Assembly: GCA_003117195.1 (NCBI GenBank)
Contig: BDSI01000048.1
Span: forward strand, 335,477 to 399,476
Reading direction: 5' to 3'
DNA from: Eudorina sp. 2006-703-Eu-15
Lineage: Eukaryota > Chlorophyta > Chlorophyceae > Chlamydomonadales > Volvocaceae
DNA length: 64,000 bases
This document shows positions 37,801-50,291 of this stretch, piece by piece; position 1 is the stretch's first letter; each line of letters begins with the position of its first letter. The notes under the pieces are model-generated. The model was not told the origin of the DNA. It worked only from the letters and a program-made list of their open reading frames with translations, and did not search any database. Position numbers and translations under genes: made by a program.

Positions 37801-38204
37801 CGACGGAGGCTGTCGCGGGGTGTACTGGTACGAGCCCAGATATCCCGGGCTTGAGCGACTGCAAGCGGAGCTGCCGTACATCAAGGCCCACGGGTCCACC
37901 GTACGCTCGACGTACAACTGTCGTACAGCTGAGGTTTCCACGTATGCCACCACCCGCAGCGTGGGCGACGCAATGTTGGTCGCGGTGACACAAATGTCGT
38001 ACGTCGTACTGTCCGGCGGCTGTTCGATCTGGTCGTACGGCCAGTAGATGTCTTCGGAGTTGGTTGCAACGGGCTCAACCGCCACGTTACTGCCGCCGTA
38101 CAGACCACCGCGGTTGTACGGTGTGCCTGCGCTGACCGAATAGAAGGCGTCGCTGTCCGGATTCCGCCAGCTCACCACCAGATTTAGATCCGCCGTACTT
38201 GCAT
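28871..38204 (-). other. 9.3-kb terminal exon: beta-sandwich-like segment plus giant Pro/Ser-rich domain
   Basis: The exon starts with a non-repetitive segment of about 125 residues (DLNLVVSWRNPDSDAFYSV, then DICVTATNIASPTLRVVAYV) like the beta-sandwich domains behind S8 cores. From about 37830 to 28960 it codes for [19 protein letters not shown] and (PPPSxPPPS)n repeats, the composition of volvocine hydroxyproline-rich wall glycoproteins. It closes with a short non-Pro tail ending FLSYMY and a TGA at 28871-28873. The Pro frame changes register once, near 36837. Exon length (9334 nt) fits an open frame only if one base is added there. A further downstream exon cannot be excluded, because a gtacgg donor lies near the end. 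Confidence 0.85.
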
Positions 38205-41200
38205 CTGTACGGCAACAATCAGGGGCGACGGAGTAGGTGCGCTGGTCGCTACGAGTCGCTTCCTACAACACCTTCACTGCCCGGAAACCTTTTACCTGAT
38301 TCCTTATTCCCTTCTCCTTATCTTCTGTTTATAAGCCTCCCCTGGGCCACCCCACCGCACCGACTGCCTGACCTCCTAGGGAGGAGCACCCAGCAGGCCC
38401 CAACAAAACCCTAGCACCCAGCACGCCCCAACAAAACCCTAGCGCCCAGCACGCCCCAACAAAACCCTAGCACCCAGCACGCCCCAACAAAACCCTAGCA
38501 CCCAGCACGACCCAACGAAAGCCTAGCACCCAGCACGCCCCAACAAAACCCTAGCACCCAGCACGACCCAACAAAACCCTTGCACCCAGCACGCCCCAAC
38601 AAAACCCTAGCACCCAGCACGCCCCAACAAAACCCTAGTCCCCAGCACGCCCCAACAAAACCCTACGCACCCAGCACGTCCTAACACGCCCCACCTGGGC
38701 CGTAGTACCACTCGCTGTGGAAGAGTAGCACCGGCGGCAGCGCCACCACCCCCATGTCCTGACTGGCGTCGTCCTCATCGCAGCTGGCAAACGACAGCGA
38801 CTCGCCAAAGTCGGAGGCTCGCAGACACTGCCAGAAGCCCTGGCTCGGGTTCAGGACGAGCCGAGGAGCGATGCGGTACAGGGATCTGCCGTACGGTACG
38901 GCACGTACCGCGGGGCGGACGATCAAGGGAGGCGGAGAAGGCCCCGGGGACGCCGGCAGGAGAGGGGGGGTGACAACCGAATACACGCGAGGGAGGTGGA
39001 AGAGGGAGGCAACGCGGACTCAGCGATCGTTTGGAGCGGAATGCGCATTGGGGTTACAGTCAAGTAAATATACCGTATACATGGTATAGGTTTTATAGAT
39101 GTTTATATGTTTTATATATGTGTAGGTTGAGTTCTTGGAGATTCGCAGCCGATATGTCAGCCGATGCCTTTTAAGCTCTTCATCGGACGACCGATCTTCG
39201 CAGATCTGAACCCGAGCGCCTGACAACATCTGAGATCCTGGCCGATCCGCTTCCAGATCCGGGGGCCCCCTGGACCGAACCTCACCTGTCCGTCAGCGAG
39301 TTCTGCATAAGGCCCATGTCCTGCAGCACGCCGCCGTCGCAGCTCTGAAGAGAAGTGAACATGGTCCCCTCGAGGGACAGCGTCAGGCAGCGGCCCAGGT
39401 AGTCGCGGATGGTGTACGTGTACAGCGGGCCGCCGTCGTCCACTGCCGTACAGAGGGCGAATGGGGGGAGACACCACACGGCGCCGTACGCTCTCACCCG
39501 GCGGTGACGCAGTGCGGTGCTGTGAGCGGGTGGTTCACGCCCGCTGCAATCAATACCCCCTGTCATTGCCTGCTGCCCCGACGACTGTCCCGCAAACGTG
39601 CCCATATGTACGCAACCACAGGCAATCTGGAATGCCACCAGAAATGGGGAGCGAATGAGTGACCACGCGCGGGGTTAAGTCATGGCCCATCGGCCCATCA
39701 GCCCATCGGCGCATCGGCGGTCCCACGCCCTTCGCGCGTGCGTACGATATGCCGTACCGAAATGTCGTACCCGAGGTCTCCGTGAACAGGAATACGGCGT
39801 TGGGTGCATCGCACCGAGCGTACTGCACTGCGGGCGTGTCCTGGCCGAACTGGCTGACCACACACGCGCCTCCCGGCAGTCGGATGTTGTACGACATGCT
39901 CGTACGCGGCCAGGTGGCGAAGGGCTGAAGCCAGCGGTTTCGTGTATTTGCGTTGGTGCGGGATCCATGACGGTTGGTCGGCGGCGGGCGGGCGGCGCGG
40001 GAGGGCCGTCGCAGAGGGGCGGGGCGGCGGACAGGCCGCCAGAGGGGGAGGGGAGGGAGAGGGAAGCAGGGACGGGCGTTAGTTAGCGCGGCGGTGACTA
40101 CGCAGTGGTGTCCTACACGGCCGGTCAACTACTGCATGGGGGTCAAGCTGTGGGGGCAGTGGATCGCGGTGGCTCGCACTCCCCTGCATGTTCTCTGCGG
40201 CCCTGGACCTGGGGGCTCCGGGGCAGCGGGTGAGACGGTATGAGTGTCAGCGGGCGTGGCGGCTTACACGTCCGCACACCCACCGCACAACAACACCGTC
40301 CCGGCAGGCAACCGTACGCATTGGGGCAGCGAGGCCCAAGCGTAAGCCACGTGGGCACACATTCCCTGCCCGGCCCTACCCAGACCCACCCAGACCCACC
40401 CTGCCCGGGTTCGTTCCGGGTTTCTTTCTTCTTTCAATTTAACGCACCCGCACCCACCGTCAGCCTCTGCGGGCGCATGAAGACCGGGTTGAGGGAGGTC
40501 CGCAAGGTGCCCCGGAACGCCCCCACCACGATGACCGCCCAGCGCTGCGGCAGCGCCGCGTCCGGGTCGTCCGTCAGCATCCAGTGCCGGATGTTGGCGC
40601 CGTGAACCACCAGCGTGAGGCGGTCGCCCGGGGACAGACCGCGCAGCTCCAGTCGCTCCACGTTGTTGGCCGTGTCTGGGGGGAGGGGGAGGGGGAGGGG
40701 TGGGGGACGAAACACGAGTACACAACCCGGCGCAGCGCAGGGGGCGGGGGCGGGGGCGGGGGCGGGGGCGGGGGCGGGCCCTAGGGCTTGATCGACACAA
40801 GGGGCGCTCGCTGATCGCGTGAGGGTGTCTGACCAAGCCTTCCGGAGGAGCCAACACCGAAAATTCAAAAAACAATATCCGGGGCCGAAAAAGGAACGTA
40901 ATTCTTGGAGCCGTTCTGTAGACGGTCCTCGGAAGAGCGCGATCGGCCGCGGCCAGGATTGCAAACGGGTACCGACGCCGCGCAGCAGGATGCCTCAAGT
41001 GGCACTAGTGCCCGGAGGTCTCAGGGCCCGGGCCCAGGCCGGGCCCGGGCGTGTGCGTGCCCGCGGTGTCGTGATGCTGGCGGTGTAAGTCTAGCGGGCC
41101 CCCCTCCAGCGGTTTGCGGTTGTACGGTTGTACGGTCCCGTACATACCCTGCCTGATCTGGTGCCACGTGGGGTCGTCGTTGAGCATGTAGTACAAGTCA

Positions 41201-44200
41201 ATGTCGTTCACCAGCTGCTGTACGGCGTTGGGGCTGCCGGGGAAATCGTGCCACACGAGGGCCGCCGAGATTTGCCTGCACGTGTATGAACATGTATGTG
41301 TGTGCGTGTCAGGGCGTGTCAGGCCGTGTCAGGGCGTGTCAGGGCGTGTCAGGCCGTGTCAGGGCGTGAGGACAGGGTTTAACAATCGCCAGGCGGAGGC
41401 CGGTCCATGACGGCAAATCAGTTCCGTGACGACGACAAGCGCGTACGGCACACACATGTTCTACTTCATGTTTTCATCCGTCCGCAGGTGTGACATCACA
41501 CAATAGTCACATGTCCTCGACGCGTCTAGGTATTCTGAGGAAATGTGGGCAGTGCGCAGCGGTCGCAATGAGCCACAGGCTGAGAAGCTCTGAAGAGAGG
41601 CAAGCCCTACCCCAAGGGCCACGAGGGTTGGCCACGCACGAGACGCAGGTGACCAGACCCACCCTGTTCCGGTGGCCCGGATGCCGCCCAGGTAGAAGAC
41701 GTCCCCCGTGCGGATGGTGCCCCAGTCCGCCACCTGCACCCTCAGGTCCGCCGAGGTGGAGCCGGGGAGGGGCAGCGTCTGGCTCAGGTCCATGCGGCCC
41801 CAGCCCTGCGCAGCGCAGCGCAGCGGCGAGCAGTGGAGTTGGGAAGGAACGAGAGAGTCAGGAAGGTCCAGCCAAACGTCCTGATCCACGTCCCACAGAT
41901 CGGGCAGCAGTCGCACAAGATACCAAAGGGAGGCAAGCAGCGACAGCAGCTGATTTCAGTCACCACAGGCACCACAGTTCCGCAGGTAGGGCGGGGTTGA
42001 TGTGGCAGTGGGAGGAACACCGTACGGTAGTTGGGTGCCCGAGGACACGGGCCGCTGCTACAGAGTCGTCATGGTCCAGCGCACCTGGAAGGCGTTGGGG
42101 GGCGGTCCCATCACCTGGAATACAGACTTGGCGAGGCCGCCCTGCGCACGGCCGGGCCCAGGGGGGTTATGGGTTGAGGCTTGAGGGGGTAGGATGCAGA
42201 GACGGACAGGAGTGCAGCCGAGGGAGGTGGATGCGGCCGGGCGGTGCGCCACGGACCGCGTGCAGGTGGGGCGCGGCGGTTGCGACCGTGCACCCCGGGA
42301 TGCGATTTAGGACTGCAGGCGCGGGGCGACGACGCGGCCCAATCGGCAGCCGAGGTTCAGTACTGGAAAGCTGGCCGGCAGGGGGGCCGCACGGCAGCCA
42401 GGGGAAGGAGGAGGAAATCCGCTATGGCAACGGAGGAGGCTAGGCCTGTGGTGAAGTGCGCTGTGCACAGCGAGGCTGGCAACCGTGCGCAACGGCGCGG
42501 GTAGCCCACGTAAACAGCGCGTTCCCTCCGGCCCCCCTACCCTCTCCCTGCCCCCCCCCACACACCGGCCGGGGCGCTGCATCCCTGACCTGTGACCCCT
42601 GTTCCACCGTCCGCGTCAGCCTCCCGCCCCCCCCCATGATACCTCGAGTGATTTCGCCGCAACGATAGCCGCCGCCTGCAAAGGAGGCGGAGAAGTCGGT
42701 TGCTTCCTGGTGTCGGTGCCAGGGGTTGGTTGATTGAGTACCGTGCATTATGGGTGCGTGGGGCCTGCGGTTGCTTGCTTGCGATGCTGTGTTGGGCTGC
42801 TTGTTCAGGCCGTCATCGCCTTCTCATACTTCCGTACGGCAGCAGGTAGCGTACGAAGAATCGCTGTACCGACGGACCTTGAGCAGCATGCCCGATGGGG
42901 TGAAGCGCACGGCGTTGGGGGCAGCCGTCCAGCCTTGCGGGTAGAAGCCGTCCCTGCATTACCCCGAGCGGGAGGCGGGAGGGAGGGAGCAAGGGAGGGA
43001 GGGAGGAAGGGGTGTCGTAGGGCAGATCGGACAGTACCCCCCCCACCACCACCACACACACACAGCAAGGAACATGCCAATACACCAAGTAAGCACGCTG
43101 CCCGGCACGTGCCACCCGGCACCATGTCTGGGGCTTGTGCCGGTTGGTTGGAGGCGGTTGGTGCGAGTGAACGTTTCAGCCCGCTGGGCACCAACACGCT
43201 GCGCGACTCCAGGGTTTATGGACGGATGTATGAGACGGTTATTTGGCTCGGTGCGGCGCCAAGCGGTGCGGCATGACACCACGTGACACGTGGGTGCGCG
43301 ACACACAGCCATGAATGCCGCACTTGCAACTGCTGCGGAGGCATCTGCATTGCCGCTCCTGTTTCCCCATCGTCCCACGGCTGACGGGCGCCGCCCGCTG
43401 CACCCCTCAGCGGTAATTGCTTGGATGTGGACTGGCGTGGCGGTCGGACGTACTCACATAAAGTACTGCCGTACCAGGGCCAGATGTCCCGCCACCTGGG
43501 TGTGAATGGTACGGCCGAAGGTGGGAGGCGGGAGCGAGGCGCGGGAGGGGTGGGGGATAGCAGGGCGTGTTACAAAAGTTACTATCACAGCACCTTGCGA
43601 GAGGCGGCTAACAAAGCAAGCGGGGGGCAGCGCAGGTACGGAGAATGTCCACCAGGTGCGATGCATTACGGCACCGAAGTCCGGAAGCGGGAGGAGTGCC
43701 TCCCGCCGTCAGGCAAAAGCTGGAGCCAGCGACCCACCATCGGCGTGCTGTGAGATGTCCCCTGCTTGGTGCTCAGCAGTGTGGAGCAGAACGGCGCCGC
43801 TGTTTGTGGGCGGGAGGGGAGGTGCAGGGCGCAGTAGGGCGGGCGGGACATGGAGCTGCAGCGTCACGGGCGGCTCTGGAGGCGCGGGCTCTCGCAGTCC
43901 CGATCATTGCATCGCGCGGCAGCGTGTTCAGTCGCCTCTGTCATCCGCGCGGCATCCAACGTGTCCGACTGTGCCGCATCGCGCAGCCGAGTGTATGTGG
44001 CGGTCAAGATCAGCGACACGGTACACCCCGCCGCTGTGTCCAGCTGAGGCGCAGCAGGTCGGGTTCCTCAGCGAGCTTCTGTGCGCCTTTCGTTGGCAAG
44101 CGGACCAACGCCAGCAGCACCAGCAGCAGAAGCATCTATCTCCCCACCCGTGCCCGGTAGGCATCACAGTTGATGGATTGAGATTCGCACGCTAGATTGG

Positions 44201-47200
44201 TAGCGATTGCTGAACCCTCTATCTCTACGGATGTGCGGGTGAATGGATGAGGTGGGATCCTCAGTTGGCAGGATCAACCGCCTTGGACCCTCGGTTTGTA
44301 TGGCGTAGGTTCGGTGTGATGATGGTTGAAGGTGTCCTATCGCACCATACAAAACCGCGACATAAAACCCTTAGGCAGGGCCCGGAAGCCTATCCACACT
44401 GTAACGGTACTACTACATGCCATCATGCCGAGACACACGCACACACACACAAGCTCCGCCGTACTATATCGTGTTTTCCGTACTCTTGTCCCGTACCCAC
44501 TGGTGGTATTGGAGGGCCCTGCGGACCTCAGCGCCTGGCCGGGTGCCACAAGGTCCGGTTTGAAGCGACCGTCTTGAGTGGGGCCGTAGCTGGAGAACTC
44601 CGCCAGCGACTCAATTCCTGCGTTGGCCTGCAGTGTACGGACGTACGACATATGTACGACACAAATCACGGACGGCAGATCCGGACGGACTTGCCCCCCG
44701 AGGAGACCTTATCAACGCTGGATAAAACATACGGTGTGTTGATGCACCGTGTCAAGGGGTTGATACTTCTTATTATACTTCATTAGGAAGTCCGCTGCAA
44801 CAACCCGTTGATAAGGTGCCTGTTGACGCGCGAACAGAACGCGCGTGTTGCGCCTCTCTCCCCCAACGACACGCACCCTGGTGTACGCCATGAAGAAGTC
44901 GCGGTTGGCGGGGTCCCGCATGATGTTCCGAAGCCACTGCCCTTGCGCCTGTGGAGAGCAACCGCAGCGCCCACGGACTTCAGGGAACTGGATGGGAGCG
45001 GGTTATGCCTCGATCCGCACGGCGGGCCGGTGGTTAAAATGAAACAGCCCAGACACACCCAGCCCGGCGACAAATACTGACCAACGACAATTACCGGTAC
45101 CTGCTAAGCAAAGGAGGAAACGCAAGGCCGGTGGTGACGCGGCCCGCTGGTCAAATCGCTGTGTTGATGCACATGCCCTTTGCAGGCAAATTCGGCAAGT
45201 GTACCGTATCTGCCACTGGTTTCGGTCGGGCGGATTCTTGCGCTGAACACACACACACACACACTTCGGCTTCGGCGACCTTCGGTTAGGGCTGGGCAAG
45301 CAGCCCTTGGCCAGCGTCAGGCCCGGTCGGATATGTAACACACAAGCGCACGGGCATATATGCCCGTTGCCGTACACAACCCGCATCGCACTCCCACCCC
45401 ACCCTCGCGGACCTTCACGCGCCCTCCCCTCCCACCCACGTCACCCACGTCGTGTGTACGTCACCCACGTCACGTACACACGTGTTGTACCCAGCCCCCC
45501 AGACCGACCTGTGTAATGATGAAGGACTTGAGGGTGCCGGCGGGGTCGGTGGGCGCTGCACCCGCCACCTCATTCAGCAGCCCCGCTTCGTTGTAGGCGA
45601 ACACCACCGCCGCCGCCCCCACCGCCCGCGCCGCCTCCCACACGTCCGGCTGCGAGCACGCCAGCGCCCCGTAGTCGAACACGATGATGGAGCGCGGGCG
45701 GTAGGCGGCCTGCAGCGGGAAGCAGCCCCCGAACGGCTCCGCCAGGGACATGGGCAACCGCTGCGGGCACGGACAGGGAGGGAGGTACCAGGGCGGAGCA
45801 GCGGGCATGGGCGGCGGTCACATGGGACGGACGGCGGGTAGTGGAGCGTGGAGGCTGTGTTTAAAAATGCAACCCGCCCGCCCGGAGGGTGTGTATGCGG
45901 GTATGTGTGATGGTGTTCGGTGATGCCAAAGTTGTGCCATAAGGTATTCTAGGATCGGAAAATGTGCCTCAAGGCCGGATGTCTGGGGCCAAGTTATTGA
46001 CAGCCGATGGTATACAGCACGGTGTGTGCGGCAACGTGCTGTATTCGTTTACGGAAGACGGGCCGTTGACGGGAAACGGTAGGTCGTGCTGAGCGGATCA
46101 GGCAGCTCCTTGGCGACCCGCAGGCGTTCGTCCAACAGGCGGGATGAGGGTATCCACCAATCCCGGTGCCCAAACAAGTAAAACCAAACTACGGCCATCG
46201 TTGAAGCTCTTCGGCTCCCCATGGTAAACGCACAGCGCCTCTCTGCCCCTCTCTGCCCCTCCCTGCCCCTCTCTGCCCCTCCCTGCCCCTCTCTGCCGGT
46301 CGTACCTCTCTGTTGAAGAGCGCCAGCCAGTCTCCAAGGGAGTTACCCACCCACAGCTGCGCGGGGGCGACGGCAAGGGGGGGCCATGGCAGCTTGACAG
46401 GAGCGGCGTGACTTGGCAGGACGGGAGAGGACAAGACGGGACAGGACGGGCCAGGAACGGGAACGGGAAGGTTGGCCCTGCCGCACCGCTGTCAGCAGCC
46501 GTCGCGACGTGGCCGACCGAGTTATGGTTTGACAAGCTGGACGACAGCAACTAAGTAGGCATGCAACGAACGGAAGGGAAAGATGGTGCAAGAGCGCGTT
46601 AGGAGCGAAGGGTACCTGGGCTACGCTGGGATCAATATCGGTTCTTGGCAACCAGAATGATGTTTCTCGTCCTCAGTACGTTACACTTCTTACCAACACT
46701 ACACCGTTGCAACCGGCATGCCTTGCCGTACACTACTGAACACCCTCGAACTACCAACGACGACGACCTTGCAGACCTGAAAGTTAGTAAACTAACGTTT
46801 TTTAACTTGCCCCCAGTGGCCGGAAGATGCATCACGCCAATAATCCCGGGCCGGTCCGATGCTGTCGTCGAACGTGTGCCCTTGGCGCGCTGCTTGGCGC
46901 GTGGATGTGTATGGGTGGGCGGGCGGCACTTGGCCACCGTTGCCGTCCATGGATAGAATGGAAAGGTAACGACTAACTAAAGTAATTAGTGATGAATCTA
47001 ACGGCGGATTGCCGTTTGAAGCTCAGCTGACTCCAATTAACCTAAAACTAGAGAGTACGGCGTTACCGTACTATCGTCCAAGAACTTGCCTTCTCTCAGA
47101 AGAGAAGTCTACGCATACAACGGCAAATCCGTTTTGCGTACGTTCATTAACGTACGGTTCCATTACGCGGTATAAGGTTTGTACGGTGAAGTAGGATCAA

Positions 47201-50200
47201 GCAAAGGACCGTACAGTCAATACCAAATACGACAGAGAACCACATCGATCCCGTACCGCAGTGTTTCTTGTGAAGCCCAACGAGTCTGTGTACTGGAAGA
47301 GAGGAATCTGTTGGTCGCTGAACACCTCCTGGCTCCTCGGGTGGTTGACGGAGGCCCCCACGGACAGGATGTTCTGTAAGGGTCCGTGTCGTCCCCACCA
47401 GCCAGGTGAGAGGGGGCGAGGGAGAGGAAGGCAGAGTGAGAAGTTAGAGGAAGGCAGAGTTAGAGGAAGGCAGAGTGAGAGGAAGGCAGAGTGAGAGGAA
47501 GGCAGAGTGAGAGGAAGGCAAAGGCAGAGGGAGAGGAGGCCAGAGGGATTCAGTGTGCGCCCAGCAATGGTGGAGGGCAGCACAGCGAGGACCCGAGCGT
47601 GTGGGCGCAATGCCATCTCAGCAGGGAGCCAGGCAGGTCGAGGTCGAGGTTTACGTCGCCGGAAGGCTAGTTTGGCGCTGCAGAGGTTGTACAACGGCCC
47701 GGGGCGTACGACCACCTCCCCTTCCTGGCGTCATTCCGCTGCAGCTTCACGCGCCCAGCCCAGCCCAGCCCAGCCCAGCCCAGCCCAGCCCAGCCCAGCC
47801 CAGCCCAGCCCAGCCCAGCCCAGCCCAGCCCAGCTGTTGGTCCCCCCTGCCCCGGCCCGGGGACAAGACAGGCGCAAGGCAGCACGGTTGTGCACATTCC
47901 CGCGAGCATGCTTAATTTGAATAACATCCCTGCTAGGTGCGGCTGCTGGCGCGGGTCCTCCACCGCAGACCCTGGCGCGCAGAGCTGGCCCCCCCTGGAG
48001 GTGCCTCACGGCCTGGCCCACAGGCACCGTACCGCGCCGTACTGTTGGCGCCACGTGCGCTCCGGCCAAACACCTTGCCCCGTCGCGCGCGTCTCGTCCC
48101 CGCTCAGCCCGGTTTCGTGACCAGGCGCCCGCGTTTCGGTGCCGCTCCCCTTACCTTCGCGTTCGCTGGTGCCTGCACGTTGGGCACTGTCCCCAGATTC
48201 CGACCTGCGATGGGTGGGTAACGGAATGGGCGGGTCGCGAAAACCATTGTGGTGAAGGCGCGGATGAAGGCGATGCCGCTGAAGTTAGGGACAGGGTGGG
48301 TGCGCCGGTGGACAGGTGGGAGGGCCGGAGAGCGAGGCCGCGCGGGTACCGTACCTGGCAGGTTCTAGCCCGGGGGGTTAGCAGTACGTCATGCTAGTGT
48401 GAGAATCCACGCACCTCTCCTTTCCAACCCAAGCAAGAAGGGTGTTTCGGCGGTTCTGTCATTTAGACTTCGTTAGCGGCCCTGGCCAGCGCCTCATCCC
48501 AAGTACACACACGGGTGCCCTTGCGAAATACAACAATACGCACACAAACACACACACCGGGCGGGCGGGTTGCAATTCTAAACACACACACCGGCCTGGG
48601 CTCGGTCGGCCGGGTTCCTTGTCTAAAACCACTCACACCGGCGCGAGAGCTGCGAGTCACAACGCACCGTTGTTCCCCGCTGCGATGCAGGACAGGAAAT
48701 CAGGATTCTGCCAGGCGAATCTGTCGTACTCCTGCGACTCTGCCGTATACACGGTGGCGGCGCTTGTCTGGAAGCCCCAGCTGTCGGACGAGATCCGGGC
48801 GCCCACCACATAGTGGTACTGCAAGCATGTAGGACATGGAGGAGCGCCGTGCGTGCATCGGTAGCGTCGTACAGCGCACAGAGAGGGCAGAAGTGTTAAA
48901 GTAGGGATAGGCGAAGGGAAAAACGACAAGAGTGCGAGCCTACTCGTCGTTGCTCGGGCCGCCACTGAACACCTCATTGAATTCTTCACTTCCTGTTCCG
49001 GTTCCGCCCCCGCTCTCCAGCAGCAGCTGGCGGCACTGCATCCGCGGCGATCAAATTACTGCTGCGCAGGGCACATCCCCAGAGCGCCACTCCGCTAAGA
49101 CAAGGCCCAGGAGCAGCTACCCTAGGCACGCAAGTAACAAACAAAAACCCCGCGCCATCCTGGCCCGCCCTCCTGTCTCTTTCAGCTTGCGCGCCCGTGC
49201 ACCCCGCGCGGTGTGCCGTACACAACACCGCCGTACTCACCGGCAGTAACTCCTGATCCAGGTAAGGCGGCACCGACAGGTCGTTGGGTTGGCTCTGCCG
49301 GGCCAGGTCATAGAAGCTGAGCTTGGCCTGCGGCGCTGCGCCCGTGCCCGTGCTGTCGACATCTATGAGGGAGCCCGCCACACTGCCCGCCACGTGGGTG
49401 CCGTGGTTGTCGCCCTGGTCGCCGAACGCGTCGGACACAGCTGGGGGAGGTGCAGGGGTTGGGTCAGTCAGGGGCCGGGAGGTGCAGGGGGGTTGGGTCA
49501 GTCAAGGGCCGGGAGGGCAAGGGTTGGGCCCCAGGGGTTGGGCCAGTCAGAGGGGCAGGTAGGGCAGGGGTTGGGCGTCAGGGGTTGGGTTTGTCAGGGG
49601 CAGGAGGTGCACGTGATTACAAAGCATGTTGCCTGAACCTGTTCTCGAGGTAATTCCGGACCTGCCGCACCCATGGCTGGCACAGCGTCGTGCTGGTCGT
49701 TCGGCACTGGAACGCGCATCGATGGCGATTCGCGGGCCGACACCTTGAAGCTGACTGCAGTAATTAACTTGCTCACGGCACCCTTGGCGTGCGGTTTCCG
49801 TCCCCTGGCTGAGGTCGCTCGTATGTTGCAGTTACCTGGTAAGTAACATGGCCCTGGCTGGTTCGGGCGGGTTTCTTTTACACGACACAAACACACACAC
49901 GCACACGCACACGCCCGCCAGCTCACCGCTGCCTCTGGCCAGCACGTACTGCACAACCTTGCGGTGCTCCGGCAGGTGGTAGCGCAGCGGGTCGCCCCCC
50001 AGCCGGGCGGCCAGGTCGTCCGCCGTGAAGGCCTCGTCGTCGAAGAAGCAGCTGCGGAAGCTTATGCCGGTGTCCGCCAGCTACAACCAGGGTGGGTAGC
50101 CAGGCAGGCCGCGGGCCGGGCAGCAGGAGGGGGTATCGATAACTGGTAGACATAGGGGTGTGTGCAGTGACGTGCGGGGGCAGGGCTAGGCAGAGGTCGT

Positions 50201-50244
50201 CCCGGGCGGTACGTTTGGCAGCGGCCCCATCTGTTTCCCCACAT

Positions 50245-50291
<47 letters not shown>

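Noticed and set aside
40100..40190. Possible extra protease exon between 40458-40675 and 39771-39924
   Set aside because: The flanking exons already join in phase 0 and give a continuous sequence (MRPQRLT to PFATWPRTSM). The candidate adds no conserved residues.
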